A stretch of DNA of 64,000 nt from Chlorogloeopsis fritschii PCC 6912 (GCF_000317285.1 NZ_AJLN01000098.1:58370-122369), one strand, 5' to 3'. Counted from the first letter of the stretch, positions 1-9,663 are shown. Numbers and translations: made by a program. Notes: generated by a model not told the origin, from the letters alone.

Positions 1-2
1 AT

Positions 3-1952
3 TTGTGCTCTCAAGTTGTAATTAACCGCCAGTATTGGTTTGAGGTATTGTATGAAGCATTATGCAGGCTAAATTACAATGGCACACCACTACTGACTAG
101 CGATCGCATTCGCTCCGGTACTCAATTATGCAGACACATTAAGCAAGCTATCAAATTAATTAGAAAGCTACCTCCAGAAGAACCCTACGTAAATTTCCGC
201 AAAGATTTACAAGCACTAGGTTTGGAGCCGGGTTGGGGTAACACTGCATCGCGAGTATGCGAAACCCTAGAACTATTCGATCGACTTCTTGATGCTCCCG
301 AACCTGCTATCCTAGAAGCTTTTGTTTCTCGTGTTCCGGCAGTTTTTCGTGTAGTTCTGGTTTCTATTCACGGCTGGATCTCTCAAGAAGATGTGCTGGG
401 AAGATCTGAGACAATGGGGCAAGTAGCTTATGTTTTAGAACAAGCTCGCAGTTTAGAAAATCAACTGCGGCAAGATATTCAGCTTGCCGGCTTGGATCTA
501 CTGGGTATTCAACCCCAAGTTCTGATTCTTACCCGCCTGATTCCTAACTGCGAAGGCACTCATTGCGATCTACGTTTAGAAAAACTTGAGGGAACTGAAA
601 ACAGTTGGATCTTGCGCGTTCCCTTCCGGGAGTTTAATCCCAAAGTTACCCAGAATTGGATTTCTAGATACGAGATTTGGCCTTACCTAGAAACATTTGC
701 CATTGATGCCGAACCAGAACTGTTGGCACAATTAGAAGGACGCCCAGATTTAATTATTGGTAACTACAGCGATGGTAATTTAGTTGCCTTTATGCTCACA
801 CAACGGCTGCAAGTTACTCTGTGCAATATTGCTCACTCCTTAGAAAAGCCCAAGCATTTATTCAGTAACCTCTACTGGCAAGACTTAGAAGAGCAATACC
901 ACTTTAGCGCCCAATTCACAGCCGATTTGATCAACATGAATGCGGCTGATTTTATTATCACCTCATCTTACCACGAAATTGTCGGCACACCCGACGCTCT
1001 CGGTCAGTATGAGTCGTATAAATGTTTTACTATGCCCCAGTTGTATCATGTGGTTGATGGGATTAATTTGTTTAGTCCCAAATTCAATTTGGTACCGCCA
1101 GGGGTAGACGAGAACATCTTCTTTTCTTACACCGAAAAAGAAAAGCGTGATGAGAATATCCGCACCAAAATCAACGAGCTACTTTTTAGCAGCGAACAAC
1201 CGCAAATTCTCGGTCATCTTGACGATCCCAACAAGCGACCAATCTGTGCTGTATCTTACATTACCTCGGTCAAAAACATTTCTGGTTTAGCAGAATGCTT
1301 TGGTAAAAGTGAGGCATTGCAACAGCATTGCAATTTGATTCTTGTTACCAACAAGTTAAATGCTGCTGGAGCCACAAAGCCAGAAGAAGTAGAAGAAATT
1401 GAAAGAATTCATAACATCATTAATCAGTATAATCTTCACGGTCGCGTCCGCTGGATTGGAATGCGCCTCAAGAGTCCAGAATTAGGGGAACTTTATCGAG
1501 CGATCGCAGATCGTCAAGGTATATATGTACATTTTGCTTTGTTTGAACCTTTTGGAAGAACCATTCTCGAAGCTATGAGTTCTGGTTTACCAAGCTTTGT
1601 CACTGAATTTGGTGGCGCGGCAGAATTGATTGAAGGTGAAGAAGATGAATTTCATCTCAATCCTACAGACTTAGAAGGAACAGCAAAGAGAATTTTGAAT
1701 TTCATTAACCAGTGCAACATCAATCCCGAACACTGGTACGAAATCTCCGAAAGAGTTATCCAGCGAGTTCATAACAGGTATAACTGGCAAGTACACAGCA
1801 AGCAGTTATTATTACTTTCTAAAATCTATCGATTCTGGGACTTTGTTACCCAGGAAAACCAAGAACCTCTGCTTCGCTATGTAGAAACTTTATACCATCT
1901 ACTCTTTAAACCTAGAGCAGAAAAAATCTTGGAACAGCATATGCAGCGATAG
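3..1952 (+). CDS. susA: Sucrose synthase, 5'-truncated by the window edge
   Basis: Sucrose synthase reversibly converts sucrose and a nucleoside diphosphate to fructose and NDP-glucose; in cyanobacteria it mainly cleaves sucrose and feeds glycogen and polysaccharide synthesis in the cytoplasm. The 649 visible residues cover the end of the N-terminal regulatory region and the whole GT-B fold of a protein normally about 800 residues long. The family 4 glycosyltransferase signature is visible near residues 517-526 (FEPFGRTILEA, the E-x7-E motif), followed by SSGLPSFVTEFGGAAELI. The reading frame is open to the first base, so the true start lies upstream. A GH65-phosphoglucomutase gene follows on the same strand after a 170-bp repeat-filled spacer, consistent with a disaccharide-metabolism neighbourhood. 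The family call is secure. Confidence 0.93.
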   Translation: MCSQVVINRQYWFEVLYEALCRLNYNGTPLLTSDRIRSGTQLCRHIKQAIKLIRKLPPEEPYVNFRKDLQALGLEPGWGNTASRVCETLELFDRLLDAPEPAILEAFVSRVPAVFRVVLVSIHGWISQEDVLGRSETMGQVAYVLEQARSLENQLRQDIQLAGLDLLGIQPQVLILTRLIPNCEGTHCDLRLEKLEGTENSWILRVPFREFNPKVTQNWISRYEIWPYLETFAIDAEPELLAQLEGRPDLIIGNYSDGNLVAFMLTQRLQVTLCNIAHSLEKPKHLFSNLYWQDLEEQYHFSAQFTADLINMNAADFIITSSYHEIVGTPDALGQYESYKCFTMPQLYHVVDGINLFSPKFNLVPPGVDENIFFSYTEKEKRDENIRTKINELLFSSEQPQILGHLDDPNKRPICAVSYITSVKNISGLAECFGKSEALQQHCNLILVTNKLNAAGATKPEEVEEIERIHNIINQYNLHGRVRWIGMRLKSPELGELYRAIADRQGIYVHFALFEPFGRTILEAMSSGLPSFVTEFGGAAELIEGEEDEFHLNPTDLEGTAKRILNFINQCNINPEHWYEISERVIQRVHNRYNWQVHSKQLLLLSKIYRFWDFVTQENQEPLLRYVETLYHLLFKPRAEKILEQHMQR

Positions 1953-2100
1953 GGACTAGGGACTAGGAAAAAGCAGGGGAGCAGAGGAGAAAAACTTCCC
2001 CAATCCCCATCCCTAGTACCCAGTACCCAATCCCCGTACTCTACGAGAAGCCGCTTGCGCGTCTACGCGTAGCGTCTCCGTCAGGAGAATCCCCAATCCC
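1953..2100. repeat. Short tandem repeat tract plus dispersed GC-rich repeat
   Basis: The spacer opens with near-heptad copies of GGGACTA, passes through CCCAATCC/CCCAGTA units, and ends with a GC-rich inverted-repeat segment at about 2041-2090 that contains CGTCTACGCGTAGCGTCTCC. This composition is typical of the short tandemly repeated sequences of heterocystous cyanobacteria. No reading frame is credible here. Confidence 0.6.
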
Positions 2101-2128
2101 CTGTCTATTTTTACCAACAGCAGTGACG

Positions 2129-5074
2129 ATGGATATAAAAGCCCATTCCCAGCATTTAACGTATACAGACTGGACTGTAAGTGAAACTCACCTCGCTCCA
2201 GAGCGGTTTAACTCTCGCGAAACAACTTTTACAATTGGTAACGGTTACCTGGGAACACGGGGCAGCTTTGAGGAAGGCTATTCTCGTGCATTGCCAGCTA
2301 CCTTGATCCACGGTGTCTACGATGAAGTTCCGATTGTCTACACTGAACTCGCTAACTGTCCAGATTGGTTACCACTTGTAGTCATTGTAGATGGCGATCG
2401 CTTCCGCCTGGAGCGAGGTGAAATCTTAAGTTACGAGCGGCAGTTAGACGTGCAGCGAGGTGTTCTCAGCCGTAAAGTGCGTTGGCGCAGTCCTAGTGGT
2501 ATAACAATTGACATTGTTTTTGAGCGCTTTGCAAGCATTGCCGATCAACACGTTCTTGGATTGCGCTGCCAAGTCACACCAGTAGATAGCGAGAGTGCGA
2601 TCGAAGTTCAAGCAAGTATTAATGGTTACCCCGAAAACCAAGGATTCAACCACTGGGAATTACTGGATCAGGGTAAGACAGAACATGGAGTTTGGTTAAA
2701 TCTCCGCACTCGTTCCTCCCGCATTCAACTGGGCATGGCAACTGGCATCAAATTATCAGGAGCCGAAGCCTCCCTGCAAGTCACCAATCCACCAGGTTAT
2801 CCAACTTTAACTGCATCTTTTTTGGCTTCTCCAGGACAAACTGTGACTGTAGAGAAACTAGTTACAGTTTTTACTTCGCTCGAATGTGAAAATCCAGTTG
2901 AAGTAGCTTGTGAAAAACTTGCTCAATTACCAGAATACTCCAGTCTACTTGATGCTCATGTTCAAGCCTGGGATGAAGTTTGGCAAAAAAGCGATATTGT
3001 CATTGAGGGAGATGTCACAGCTCAATTAGCTGTTCGCTACAACCTATTTCAATTATTAATTTGCGCTCCCCGCAATAATGACAGAGTCAGCATTCCAGCA
3101 AAAACCCTTTCTGGATTTGGCTATCGCGGTCATATATTCTGGGATACAGAAATTTTTATACTTCCTTTCTTTATCTATACTCAACCCGAATTAGCACGCA
3201 ATATGCTAACTTACCGCTATCATACCCTCCCAGGAGCGCGGCGCAAGGCAGTGCATTACGGGTATAAAGGAGCAATGTATGCGTGGGAAAGTGCGGAAAC
3301 TGGCGATGAAGTCACACCCCGGTGGTTGCCTCCAAACGATTTTTATGGTGAAGACATTCGGATTTGGTGCCGCGATCGCGAAATTCATATTAGTGCTGAT
3401 GTTGCTTACGCTACATGGTTTTATTGGCAAGCAACTGGTGATGATGAGTGGATGCGGGACTGCGGGGCTGAGATAATTTTAGACACCGCCATCTTCTGGA
3501 GTAGCCGGGTTGAATACAACACCAAATACGAACGCTACGAAATTCGTGAGGTAATTGGTGCGGATGAATATCACGAATTTGTCCACAACAACGCCTTTAC
3601 TAACCGGATGGTACAATGGCACCTCGAAAAAGCACTTTATATTTACGATTGGTTGGGCAATAACTTTCCTGAAAAACTGAATGAACTCGATCAAAAATTA
3701 AATTTGAGTTCGGGAAGGCGATCGCGTTGGAACGATATTATTGCTAATATTTGGATTCCCTACGACGAATCTACCGGATTGATTGAGCAGTTTGAGGGAT
3801 TTTTCCAACTACAAGATATAAATCTAGAAGAATACGAACCGCGTACCAAGTCCATGCAAGCTATCTTGGGAATCGAAGAAGGCAACAAGCGGCAGGTACT
3901 CAAGCAACCAGATGTGTTAATGCTGCTGTATCTGATGCGGCAATCCCAGGAGTTTCCCTACAGCCAAAAAACCTTAGAAAAAAACTGGGATTACTACGCA
4001 CCCCGCACTGATATTTCCTATGGTTCATCTCTAGGCCCGGCAATTCATGCTATTTTAGCCTCAGACTTGGGCAAAACCGCAGAGGCTTATGAAAGATTTA
4101 TGCAGGCAGCATTAGTTGATCTAGAAGATGTTCGTGGTAATGCTGCTGATGGCATTCATGGCGCTAGTGCTGGTGGTGTTTGGCAAGCTGTAGTTTTGGG
4201 TTTTGGCGGAATTCAAATCGGAAACGACGAACCCGTAGCTCATCCCCACCTACCTCATGGTTGGAGGCGTCTAAAGTTCAATTTTCTTTGGCGAGGGAAG
4301 TGGCACGCGTTCGATTTGCGTCCACAAGAGGATATGGAGACACGGAGACACGCAGACATGGAGATTTCTTTACCCGCTTCTTCTTCCGAATCCCCAAACA
4401 TTCGGGGATTCATTTTCGATTTAGATGGAGTATTAACAGATACTGCTGAATATCACTATCTTGCTTGGCAAAAACTCGCAGATGAAGAAGGTTTGCTCTT
4501 TAATCGAGAAGCTAACGAAGGATTGCGGGGAGTGTCTCGTCGAGAGTCACTGTTAAGGATAGTGGGAGACAAACACTATCCGGAAGAAAAACTCCAAGAG
4601 ATGATGGATCGCAAAAACCAATATTATGTAGATTCAATTCAAAACATCTCGCCCAAAGATTTGTTGCCTGGCGTACTTACCTTACTCGATGAATTGCGCC
4701 AAGCCGGGATCAAAATCGCCCTTGGTTCCGCCAGCAAAAATGCTCGTCCCGTTGTTGAAAAACTAGGCATTGCTAATCGTATAGATGCGATCGCTGACGG
4801 TTACAGCGTGCAGCGTCCCAAACCTGCTCCCGATTTATTTTTGTATGCAGCCAACCAGCTAGGGCTGGAGCCAGCGCAATGCGTGGTGGTAGAAGACGCA
4901 GAAGCAGGCATAGAAGCTGCTTTAGCGGCTGGAATGTGGACGGTAGGACTTGGCCCTGCTTCGCGAGTGGGAGAGGCTCACGTTATTCTACCAAACCTCG
5001 CAGATACAGACTGGACAAAACTACGGGCAAAATTGAACGATGCGGCTGCACAACAGCAAAAAGCGAGAGTATAA
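2129..5074 (+). CDS. GH65 disaccharide phosphorylase fused to beta-phosphoglucomutase
   Basis: This is a bifunctional carbohydrate enzyme. Residues 1 to about 740 form a glycoside hydrolase family 65 phosphorylase (maltose/trehalose/kojibiose type), which splits an alpha-glucoside with phosphate to give beta-glucose-1-phosphate. The catalytic acid lies in GADEYHEF near residue 479, and the conserved HGASAGGVWQAV segment follows. Residues about 758-980 form a HAD-family beta-phosphoglucomutase with the nucleophile motif FDLDGVLTD near residue 763, SASKNA and KPAPDLF. The second domain can convert the first domain's product to glucose-6-phosphate. The linker (nt 4328-4366) is encoded by a GAGACACGG-like repeat. 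ATG at 2129 is preferred; GTG at 2123 is possible. The substrate disaccharide cannot be read from the sequence. Confidence 0.9.
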   Translation: MDIKAHSQHLTYTDWTVSETHLAPERFNSRETTFTIGNGYLGTRGSFEEGYSRALPATLIHGVYDEVPIVYTELANCPDWLPLVVIVDGDRFRLERGEILSYERQLDVQRGVLSRKVRWRSPSGITIDIVFERFASIADQHVLGLRCQVTPVDSESAIEVQASINGYPENQGFNHWELLDQGKTEHGVWLNLRTRSSRIQLGMATGIKLSGAEASLQVTNPPGYPTLTASFLASPGQTVTVEKLVTVFTSLECENPVEVACEKLAQLPEYSSLLDAHVQAWDEVWQKSDIVIEGDVTAQLAVRYNLFQLLICAPRNNDRVSIPAKTLSGFGYRGHIFWDTEIFILPFFIYTQPELARNMLTYRYHTLPGARRKAVHYGYKGAMYAWESAETGDEVTPRWLPPNDFYGEDIRIWCRDREIHISADVAYATWFYWQATGDDEWMRDCGAEIILDTAIFWSSRVEYNTKYERYEIREVIGADEYHEFVHNNAFTNRMVQWHLEKALYIYDWLGNNFPEKLNELDQKLNLSSGRRSRWNDIIANIWIPYDESTGLIEQFEGFFQLQDINLEEYEPRTKSMQAILGIEEGNKRQVLKQPDVLMLLYLMRQSQEFPYSQKTLEKNWDYYAPRTDISYGSSLGPAIHAILASDLGKTAEAYERFMQAALVDLEDVRGNAADGIHGASAGGVWQAVVLGFGGIQIGNDEPVAHPHLPHGWRRLKFNFLWRGKWHAFDLRPQEDMETRRHADMEISLPASSSESPNIRGFIFDLDGVLTDTAEYHYLAWQKLADEEGLLFNREANEGLRGVSRRESLLRIVGDKHYPEEKLQEMMDRKNQYYVDSIQNISPKDLLPGVLTLLDELRQAGIKIALGSASKNARPVVEKLGIANRIDAIADGYSVQRPKPAPDLFLYAANQLGLEPAQCVVVEDAEAGIEAALAAGMWTVGLGPASRVGEAHVILPNLADTDWTKLRAKLNDAAAQQQKARV

Positions 5075-5160
5075 AGGGGATCGGGGATCGGGTATTAGGG
5101 ATCGGGAAGAGGACACGGGGACGGGGGGATACGGGGATACGGAGAATCATGCTTCGCTAG
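5075..5160. repeat. GGGGATCGGG / GGGGATACGG tandem tract
   Basis: Degenerate short units (GGGGATCGG, GGGGATACGG, GACACGGGG) are tandemly arranged directly after the GH65 fusion stop codon. Similar tracts recur in spacers and inside genes of this window. Confidence 0.6.
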
Positions 5161-5234
5161 CTGAGATAATAGTTCTGCTATCCGTCTTGCGTCTACCGCC
5201 AAACTGGGTTCAAGACTCCTACCAAAACAGCCTG

Positions 5235-5302
5235 GAGGCATAGCCTCGAAACTCTCGTTACCAGGTTGAACCTGGTAACGAGAACTAGAGCCTCTGGCTC
5301 TC
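5235..5302. repeat. Dispersed 68-bp repeat with a 29-bp palindrome (copy 1)
   Basis: The core is a near-perfect palindrome at 5254-5282 (CTCGTTACCAGG, then TTGA, then the reverse complement). It is flanked by AGCCTCGAAAC on the left and AACTAGAGCCTCTGGCTCT on the right. Almost the same 68 bp recurs at 32401-32468, and shorter relatives lie near 16554 and 59298. The structure is MITE- or REP-like. Confidence 0.75.
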
Positions 5303-5373
5303 TCAATCGTAGGGCAAATTCCTAGTCCCTACCCCTTAGTCATCAATCTATCCCTTCTGCCTTTCTTCAAATC

Positions 5374-5973
5374 ATGACTTTGACTCTTCCCTCTAAACCT
5401 CGGAAGTTACCAACTCAAGCCATAGGAGCTAAAATTTTTCACTGGCTCAATATCATTAGCCTGTTTATCATGCTCACCAGTGGACTACAAATTTACAACG
5501 CCAATCCTGTGTTTGGTGGCAGATCGGGTTGGCACATTCCCCCTTTATTTACCTTGGGTGGTTGGTTGGCAGGAGGTAGGCACTGGCATTTTGCAGCGAT
5601 GTGGCTATTCTCGCTCAATCTTGTCTGGTATGGTTTGTACATTTTAATTACCCGTCGCTGGCGACATCGGTTTGTGGGTAGCAATGATATCAAGGCATTA
5701 CAAAAAAGCCAAAATCCGAAACGGCTGATTTATGCTTGGCATCGTATAGCCTATACAAGCATTATTCCAATCCTACTACTGGCGTTATTTACAGGAATTG
5801 GAATGTATAAGCCAGCCCAATTTCCTTGGATAGTGGATCTGTTTGGTGGTTGGCAACAGCTAAGAATTGTTCACTTTTCTTCAGTACCGTTATTTATTAT
5901 CTTTGTTATGGTTCATTGGTGGTTGGGAAGTAAAGCTGGTGGTTCCGAACTTACAGATTCGATGTTTTGGTAA
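5374..5973 (+). CDS. b-type cytochrome, cytochrome b561/YedZ-like membrane subunit
   Basis: This 199-residue integral membrane protein has about four hydrophobic helices: residues ~20-40, ~70-92, ~128-148 and ~165-188. Histidines suited to haem ligation sit in IFHWLN, RHWHFAAMW, YAWHRIAY and IVHFSS/MVHWWLG. That is the pattern of the cytochrome b561 superfamily that passes electrons to or from periplasmic molybdoenzymes. The next gene, a molybdopterin oxidoreductase, overlaps its 3' end, so the two probably form one redox complex in the membrane. The electron donor and acceptor cannot be deduced. Confidence 0.82.
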   Translation: MTLTLPSKPRKLPTQAIGAKIFHWLNIISLFIMLTSGLQIYNANPVFGGRSGWHIPPLFTLGGWLAGGRHWHFAAMWLFSLNLVWYGLYILITRRWRHRFVGSNDIKALQKSQNPKRLIYAWHRIAYTSIIPILLLALFTGIGMYKPAQFPWIVDLFGGWQQLRIVHFSSVPLFIIFVMVHWWLGSKAGGSELTDSMFW

Positions 5974-6676
5974 TGGTTCTCAATTTACACGCCGTCAATT
6001 TTTACAAATTTCTGGATTGTCTAGCCTGAGTTTTTTGCTTGGTGGCTGTGGTGCGCCCATATTAGAAGATGTTGTGGGCAAACTTTCTGAACCGCTTAAT
6101 CAGAAGTTTGAAGCTTTAATATTTAAATCGCAAAAGCCTGTTCCTGAGTTCAGCCAGAGTGAAATTCAACCACAGGCTTTAATCGTCAATAGCTTTAGAG
6201 GCACTCCTATTATCGATCCAGCCAAGTATCGTTTGATTGTTGACGGTGAAGTGAATCATCCCCTGAGCCTCAGTATGGTAGAGATTCAGTCTTTGCCTTT
6301 GACATCAATGATTATTCGTCATGTTTGCGTAGAAGGTTGGGCAGCGATCGTGCAATGGGGAGGTATACGTCTACGGGATATTGTTGCCCTTGCCCAGCCG
6401 CAAGAAAATGTTAAATATGCTTACTTTCAATCAGCCGATGGCTACTATTCAAGTTGGGATATTGCTTCAGCCATGCATCCTCAAACTTTACTAGCTTATC
6501 AAAAAAACGGTGAACCTTTGCCACCTGACAATGGTGCGCCTTTACGCTTGGCTGCTCCAATTAAACTTGGTTACAAGCAGAGTAAATGGGTGACTCGGAT
6601 TACGCTAGTTAGTCATTTGTTGCCACGCAAAGGCTACTGGGAGGATCAAGGATACGAATGGTTTGCTGGGCTTTAA
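5939..6676 (+). CDS. Tat-exported molybdopterin-dependent oxidoreductase (sulfite oxidase/YedY-like)
   Basis: The protein has the sulfite-oxidase-type molybdopterin fold. The Moco-ligating cysteine is in MIIRHVCVEGWAAIVQWGG, and the NGAPLRLAAPIKLGYKQSKW segment is typical of YedY/MsrP-like enzymes. Near the N-terminus a twin-arginine signal (FTRRQFLQISG) is followed by a hydrophobic stretch and an LGGC lipobox-like site, so export by Tat and possible lipid anchoring are expected. No ATG precedes the signal in frame after the cytochrome gene. GTG at 5939, inside the 3' end of the cytochrome gene, gives a plausible start and a 35-bp overlap suggesting translational coupling. The start is the weakest part of this call. 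The substrate is unknown. Confidence 0.8.
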   Translation: MVPNLQIRCFGNGSQFTRRQFLQISGLSSLSFLLGGCGAPILEDVVGKLSEPLNQKFEALIFKSQKPVPEFSQSEIQPQALIVNSFRGTPIIDPAKYRLIVDGEVNHPLSLSMVEIQSLPLTSMIIRHVCVEGWAAIVQWGGIRLRDIVALAQPQENVKYAYFQSADGYYSSWDIASAMHPQTLLAYQKNGEPLPPDNGAPLRLAAPIKLGYKQSKWVTRITLVSHLLPRKGYWEDQGYEWFAGL

Positions 6677-6693
6677 ATTACTAATTTCAAATT

Positions 6694-7794
6694 ATGCCTT
6701 CTTTAAATAAACTGTTGCAATGGTTAATTTTGACGCTGTTATTTCCTTTAATTTTTCTCAATATTTGGCTAGCATTTCGAGTTTTCCGATATTTTCAACC
6801 CCTAGTAACAATTCTTGTCTTGGCTTGTTTGCTAGCATTCATTTTGAATTATCCAGTTTCGCTTCTCCAGCAACGGGGAATTAAACGCAATTATGCGATT
6901 GCATTAGTTTTAATCTCAACTGTAGTGATTTTAGCCGCCTTGGGGATTACCTTGGTGCCTATTGCTTTACAGCAGTTTAGTGAAATGACTAAAGTATTTC
7001 CCCAATGGATTGATTCTAGCGAGCAAAATCTCCAAATTTTTAGCGATCGCGTTTTTGGTAACAAATTTAATATTAATCTCAGACAGATATTTTCTCAATT
7101 AATAAACCAGTTACCGAATGAAGCAGAACAAATAGGAGATAAGCTTTTTAGTATAGTTGTAGATACAATTGATGGTATTTCTGAAGCTTTAATTACAGTA
7201 GTGTTGACTGTTTATCTCTTAATAGATGGTGAAAGAATTTGGGAAGGAATATTTAAGAAGCTACCTTTAGGTTTTACTCAGAAAATCCAGCAATCTCTTC
7301 AACAAAATTTCCAAAATTACTTAATCGGGCAAGTGAGTCTGGCTTTGTTGATGGGTGTTTCACAAACTGTGATGTTTTTAGTTCTGAACGTCCGATTTGG
7401 TTTACTCTTTGGTTTGGGTATTGGCATCTTAAGCTTAATTCCCTTTGGTGATGTTGTCAGCCTGGCTATCATCACTCTGATTATTGCTTTCCATAACTTT
7501 TGGTTAGCAGTCAAAGTTTTAGTGGTAGCTGTAATTATTGATCAGTTAATAGACCAAGCGATCGCACCCCGACTTTTAGGTAGTTTTACAGGGATTAGAC
7601 CAATATGGGTGATAGTTTCTTTACTTGTAGGAACTTATCTGGGTGGAGTGTTAGGGTTACTTATTGCCGTACCTGTAGCTGGTTTTATTAAAGATGCAAC
7701 AGATGGTTTTGTTACAACATCTGCAAATACTAGCAACCAGATTGAGAGTGAAGAATTACCAGAAATGTTAGCAAATGAGTCTAGTTTGCATTAA
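6694..7794 (+). CDS. AI-2E family transporter (PF01594-type permease)
   Basis: This 366-residue polytopic membrane protein belongs to the AI-2E/YdiK/PerM family. It has N-terminal paired helices, a soluble amphipathic region (residues ~100-160), and C-terminal helices with ILSLIPFGDVVSL and IDQAIAPRLLGSFTGIRPIW, which match the family's conserved C-terminal block. Family members export small molecules or act as ion antiporters; the substrate here is unknown. A clear paralogue of similar length lies at 39516-40613. It begins 17 bp after the molybdoenzyme gene, so co-transcription is possible. Confidence 0.85.
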   Translation: MPSLNKLLQWLILTLLFPLIFLNIWLAFRVFRYFQPLVTILVLACLLAFILNYPVSLLQQRGIKRNYAIALVLISTVVILAALGITLVPIALQQFSEMTKVFPQWIDSSEQNLQIFSDRVFGNKFNINLRQIFSQLINQLPNEAEQIGDKLFSIVVDTIDGISEALITVVLTVYLLIDGERIWEGIFKKLPLGFTQKIQQSLQQNFQNYLIGQVSLALLMGVSQTVMFLVLNVRFGLLFGLGIGILSLIPFGDVVSLAIITLIIAFHNFWLAVKVLVVAVIIDQLIDQAIAPRLLGSFTGIRPIWVIVSLLVGTYLGGVLGLLIAVPVAGFIKDATDGFVTTSANTSNQIESEELPEMLANESSLH

Positions 7795-7952
7795 GAGGGA
7801 ATAGGGTTGGGGGAACAGAAGAGGACAAGGAGAATGGTGATTCAAGTTCTTTCCCCTTATCCTCATTCCCCTCTGCCATCTGCCTACTGACTTCTGCCTT
7901 CTACTTACCGTTAACATGATTAGCGATACTGTACTAACCACCCAGAGCAAAT

Positions 7953-8948
7953 ATGTTGTTTGAAAACTTATTTACAACTTCATCTGAGGGGGAATCCACT
8001 TCACCCATTGTTCGCCGCCCCCGCAAAGGTGTGATTGTAGGTGCAGGGCAAGTGGGAATGGCTTGTGCTTACTCGATGCTGATCCAAAATATCTTTGATG
8101 AAATGGTTATAGTCGATGTGAATCAGCACAAGCTAGAAGGGGAAGTTATGGACTTGCTGCACGGACTACCCTTTGTAGAACCAACACTGGTGCGTGCAGG
8201 AACTTTGGCAGATGGTGAAGATGCGGATATTGTCATTATTACTGCGGGCGCAAAGCAAAAACCGGGAGAAACCCGTTTAGATTTGGTAAACAGAAATGTA
8301 GAAGTTTTTAAAGGCTTAATCCCGGAAGTAGTCAAGTGTTGTCCAAAAGCGGTTTTGCTGATTGTTACCAATCCAGTGGACATTATGACCTATGTTGCTC
8401 TTAAACTTTCTGGATTACCTAGTTCTAGCGTGATTGGTTCGGGTACGGTGTTGGATACCGCGCGTTTCCGGTATTTGCTAGCACAAAAATTAGAGTTAGA
8501 TCCCCGTAGTCTACACGCCTACGTGATCGGCGAACACGGTGACAGTGAAGTTCCTGTTTGGAGTAAGGTGAATATAGCGGGTATGAATCTTTTGGATGTG
8601 GAAGCAGAAGGCAAAGATATCAATCCGCTCCTACAGGACATTTTTGCCCAAGTTAAAAATGCCGCCTATGAAATTATTCAACGTAAGGGAGCTACCTCCT
8701 ATGCGATCGGTTTGGGTGTAGCTCAGATTGTGCAAGCTATTTTACGCAATCAAAACCGAGTTTTAACTGTTAGCACTCTGATCCAAAATATTCATGAAAT
8801 TCAAAATGTTTGTTTGAGCTTGCCTTGCGTAGTAAATCGTCAGGGAGTTACCAGAGTTTTAAATCTCTCGCTCACTCAAGCCGAGTTACAGCAGTTACAA
8901 CACTCTAGCCAAGTTTTACAGCAAACGATCAAGAAGCTGAAACTTTGA
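7953..8948 (+). CDS. ldh: L-lactate dehydrogenase
   Basis: This is an NAD-dependent L-lactate/malate dehydrogenase family enzyme interconverting pyruvate and L-lactate. It has a Rossmann motif ([15 protein letters not shown], residues ~26-40), the nucleotide-binding aspartate in VIVDVN, the coenzyme segment [12 protein letters not shown], the [13 protein letters not shown] block, and the catalytic histidine in [20 protein letters not shown] and [11 protein letters not shown] favour lactate over malate dehydrogenase. The 331-residue length is slightly above the family norm because of an N-terminal extension of about 24 residues and a Gln/Leu-rich C-terminus. It could allow fermentative NADH disposal in the dark. 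Confidence 0.88.
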   Translation: MLFENLFTTSSEGESTSPIVRRPRKGVIVGAGQVGMACAYSMLIQNIFDEMVIVDVNQHKLEGEVMDLLHGLPFVEPTLVRAGTLADGEDADIVIITAGAKQKPGETRLDLVNRNVEVFKGLIPEVVKCCPKAVLLIVTNPVDIMTYVALKLSGLPSSSVIGSGTVLDTARFRYLLAQKLELDPRSLHAYVIGEHGDSEVPVWSKVNIAGMNLLDVEAEGKDINPLLQDIFAQVKNAAYEIIQRKGATSYAIGLGVAQIVQAILRNQNRVLTVSTLIQNIHEIQNVCLSLPCVVNRQGVTRVLNLSLTQAELQQLQHSSQVLQQTIKKLKL

Positions 8949-9324
8949 TTTTGTGATTTTTGGATAGATGCACCGATCGCGTATATCAAACTACTCCCTT
9001 CTCGATGTTAAGGTTACCGATGTAATTTCTTCTCCCCTGCTCCTGGTGCCCTTGAAGTTCCTCTGCTGGCTAAACGGTAATCTTTGGGTGGAAAAGGTAG
9101 CTGTCGTGACTCAGCGTATGATTAACGTAGCAGTGGCGAGTAATCACCCTGCTAAGTGCATATTTATGAAAAGCGATCGCACTTCTTAACAATACAAATT
9201 CCAAATTTATGTTAGCCTTTTGTTGGAAGATTAAATTCGGTTGTGCTGTTTGTTTTTCACAAGACTTGTATTACAGACCTCTCCGGATCTAAATCTCTAC
9301 ACCCGCTGATTCTGGAGATATTCT
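8949..9324. other. Intergenic region upstream of the RRM gene
   Basis: These 376 bp hold no convincing gene; a 73-codon open frame at 8968-9189 has no family-like features. The last ~100 bp are probably the promoter and long 5' leader of the RNA-binding protein gene, a known arrangement for cold-induced cyanobacterial rbp genes. Confidence 0.4.
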
Positions 9325-9630
9325 ATGTCAATTTATGTCGGTAACCTATCTTATGAGGTTAGAGAAGACGACCTCAAGCGTGTTTTTTCAGAATATGGCT
9401 CTGTCAAAAACGTTCAAGTACCGATTGATCGGGAAACTGGTCGCATGAGAGGTTTTGCGTTTGTAGAAATGGAAACAGAAGCCGAAGAAGCCGCAGCCAT
9501 TGATGCTCTAGATAGCGCAGAATGGATGGGTCGCAGCTTGAAAGTGAATAAAGCCAGACCGAAGACAGACGGAGGTTCTGGTGGTGGCAGACGTGGTGGT
9601 GGTGGCGGTGGCTACTCTCGACGTTACTAA
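9325..9630 (+). CDS. rbp: RRM-type RNA-binding protein with glycine-rich tail
   Basis: This 101-residue protein has a single RNA recognition motif. RNP2 is IYVGNL (residues 3-8) and RNP1 is RGFAFVEM (residues ~42-49). A short Gly/Arg-rich tail (GGGRRGGGGGGYSRRY) follows. It matches the cyanobacterial Rbp family, RNA chaperones often induced by cold. It lies upstream of rpsU with a hairpin terminator between them, a linkage known from heterocystous cyanobacteria, where read-through links the two genes. Confidence 0.92.
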   Translation: MSIYVGNLSYEVREDDLKRVFSEYGSVKNVQVPIDRETGRMRGFAFVEMETEAEEAAAIDALDSAEWMGRSLKVNKARPKTDGGSGGGRRGGGGGGYSRRY

Positions 9631-9663
9631 GCCTTAAGACAAATCATCTTACTCTAAGGTCTT

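Noticed and set aside
8968..9189. 73-codon open frame after ldh
   Set aside because: No ribosome-binding site, mixed composition and no family-like pattern; it lies in the probable rbp promoter/leader.
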